Source: CAZCBN01 sp964496975
GTDB lineage: Bacteria > Planctomycetota > Phycisphaerae > Phycisphaerales > UBA1924
DNA: 5,456 nt
Reading direction: 5' to 3'
Assembly (NCBI GenBank): GCA_964496975.1
Contig: CAZCBN010000170.1
Coordinates: 1-5,456 of the forward strand
Positions 4,500-5,456 of this stretch are shown here, piece after piece (within the stretch, counting starts at the first letter, position 1; each line of letters starts with the position of its first letter). The notes under the pieces are model-generated. The model was not told the DNA's origin and ran no database searches. It saw only the letters and a program-made list of their open reading frames with translations. Position numbers and translations under genes: made by a program.

Positions 4500-5456
4500 A
4501 TGGGCCGGGTGCAACGCGGGGCGATGGGCGGGGCGATGGGCGGGGCGATGGGCTGGGCGATGGGCTTCGGCTGGGTCGCGGCCGGTCTCGTGCTGTGGGG
4601 CGTCGCGGGGCCGGCGAGCGGGGCTCCGCTGCCGCGGCCGGCGCCGGGCGATCGCCCGAGCGGCGTGATCCCCTCGCGCGAGGTGGGGGGGCGGCCGCCG
4701 ATGGACGGGCGCGGGGCGGCGGAGAGCGCGCCGGGGGTTCCGGGGGTGCCCGGGGTTCCGGGGGCGCCCGGTGCGCCCGCTGCCGCTGGTGCGGCCCAAG
4801 AGATGCCCGGGATGCCGGCGAACGTGCGGCGCGACGCGCCGCCGCGGCCCGATGTGGCGCTGTTGCCGGGCCTCACGTCGGCGGACGTGTCGCTGCTGGC
4901 GGGCAAGCCGCTGGCGCCGCTCGCGGCGTACATCGGCGACTGGGAGGTGTCGGCGTTCTGGTCGGGCGGGCAGCACGTGTGGGCGCGGAACGAGTACCGC
5001 GTGCTGATGAACGGGGCGTTCGTGCTCGCGAGCACCTGGGTGTCGGACGCGGGGGGCGAGCCCTACCTGCGTTACCAGACGATGTACGCGTGGGACGCGG
5101 CCCGCGGGGCGATCGTGGGCCACGGCTTCACGAACGACGGGACGACGGAGACGCTCGTCTTCACGCAAGAGGCCGACGAGGCCGGGGCGCCCCTCGCGCT
5201 CGTGACCGAGTGGGCGAGCGGGCAGGACGGCTCGGGCCCCGTGGTGCGGCAGCGCACGGCGATCCCCTCGCCGGCGGACGAGACGTACGCGTGGCAGGTG
5301 TGGTTTTTGAGCCCGACCGGGGAGGCCACGGTGGCGGTGATGGACGACGTGTGGCGTCGCGTGCCGGCGCGGCGGGACGATGCGGCGCCCGGCGCGGGCC
5401 CGCGGCCGGGCGCGAGCGCCGTGCCCGCGGCGGGTGGCCCGCCCGCGGGGCCCTAC
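4500..5456 (+). CDS. Exported protein with collagen-like tract and DUF1579-like domain, 3' truncated
   Basis: The frame is open from the ATG at 4500 to the last base (319 residues) with no stop, so it continues beyond the window. A G-run at 4487-4491 may serve as ribosome site. Residues 1-42 look like a Sec signal peptide with Arg3 and Arg6, a Gly-Ala-Met-Gly repeat, the hydrophobic stretch GFGWVAAGLVLWGVAG and a cleavage-like PASG-A. Residues 43-140 are Pro/Gly/Ala-rich and disordered, and include a Gly-X-Y tract of five triplets (GVP x3, GAP x2; 79-93). Residues about 138-285 contain LAPLAAYIGDWEVSAFW, then YRVLMNGAFVLASTWVSDAGGEPYLRYQTMYAWD and GHGFTNDGTTETLVF. This order (GxW start, xxLxGxFV, GxP, YxxMYxWD) resembles the DUF1579/lipocalin-like beta-barrel families of unknown function. 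The visible end is again Pro/Gly/Ala-rich. The domain call is by pattern only. GTG at 4434 is a less likely start. Codons mostly end in G. Confidence 0.82.
   Translation, partial: MGRVQRGAMGGAMGGAMGWAMGFGWVAAGLVLWGVAGPASGAPLPRPAPGDRPSGVIPSREVGGRPPMDGRGAAESAPGVPGVPGVPGAPGAPAAAGAAQEMPGMPANVRRDAPPRPDVALLPGLTSADVSLLAGKPLAPLAAYIGDWEVSAFWSGGQHVWARNEYRVLMNGAFVLASTWVSDAGGEPYLRYQTMYAWDAARGAIVGHGFTNDGTTETLVFTQEADEAGAPLALVTEWASGQDGSGPVVRQRTAIPSPADETYAWQVWFLSPTGEATVAVMDDVWRRVPARRDDAAPGAGPRPGASAVPAAGGPPAGPY
4518..4565 (+). repeat. 12-bp tandem repeat, four copies, inside the signal peptide
   Basis: The unit GGGGCGATGGGC occurs three times perfectly (4518-4529, 4530-4541, 4542-4553) and a fourth time with one change, G to T, at 4554 (4554-4565). 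In frame it encodes Gly-Ala-Met-Gly three times and then Trp-Ala-Met-Gly. Each unit supplies an in-frame ATG (4524, 4536, 4548, 4560). As the unit is a multiple of three, copy-number change would lengthen or shorten the signal peptide without a frameshift. Confidence 0.95.
4731..4778 (+). repeat. Degenerate 9-bp repeat encoding a collagen-like Gly-X-Pro tract
   Basis: Nine-base units such as CCGGGGGTT, CCGGGGGTG, CCCGGGGTT and CCGGGGGCG encode Pro-Gly-Val three times and then Pro-Gly-Ala. The result is five consecutive Gly-X-Pro triplets with Pro in the Y position. Synonymous changes between units (CCG/CCC, GTT/GTG) show that the units have drifted while the triplet pattern stayed. Confidence 0.85.

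Noticed and set aside
3992..5035. Minus-strand open frame with Gly-Ala-Pro and Gly-Thr-Pro collagen-like triplets
   Set aside because: The triplets are only the reverse complement of the tract in the + strand exported protein. The frame also overlaps the UPF0316 gene.

Overview
The window is very GC-rich, with almost every third codon position G or C, and packed with short single genes on both strands. There are no rRNA, tRNA, CRISPR, insertion-sequence or phage signals. Several features point to a planctomycete, most likely of the Phycisphaerae type: an exported-type PHP phosphoesterase, a Tat-exported ABM protein, weak or missing Shine-Dalgarno sites, Ala/Pro-rich low-complexity linkers, and hypothetical membrane proteins without a recognisable family. 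This assignment is an inference from style, not from a marker gene.

Layout. Bases 1-1251 (+) hold the 3' part of a PHP-domain metal-dependent phosphoesterase whose start lies outside the window. Bases 1330-1824 (+) encode a Tat-signal antibiotic-biosynthesis-monooxygenase (ABM) domain protein. It converges, 14 bases apart, on an unrecognised two-helix membrane protein (1839-2501, -) that appears to start at TTG. A 183-base divergent intergenic region (2502-2684) carries two related palindromes and a promoter-like site. Bases 2685-3263 (+) encode an unrecognised tail-anchored protein. This is followed by a BCP/PrxQ-type peroxiredoxin (3335-3832, +). Converging on it is a UPF0316 (DUF5698 + DUF2179) membrane protein (3858-4418, -). 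Diverging from that, 4500 to the window end (+) is an exported protein with a repeat-expanded signal peptide, a short collagen-like Gly-X-Y tract and a DUF1579-like beta-barrel domain; it is still open at the edge. No gene-free stretch exceeds 300 bases.

How the parts relate. The genes look like independent housekeeping or envelope functions rather than one pathway. The peroxiredoxin and the Tat-exported ABM protein could both concern redox or quinone stress, but nothing in the layout ties them together. The divergent and convergent arrangement implies mostly single-gene transcripts, with 2685-3263 and the peroxiredoxin as the only plausible pair.

Most noteworthy signals. (1) The G-versus-C bias of the + strand reverses near 2400-2700 regardless of gene orientation. 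(2) A 12-bp tandem repeat encodes Gly-Ala-Met-Gly units and places five in-frame ATG codons at the front of a signal peptide. (3) Two paired GCACG/CGTGC palindromes lie in the central divergent region. (4) There are two membrane proteins of unknown family. I did not find a convincing new multi-gene system.
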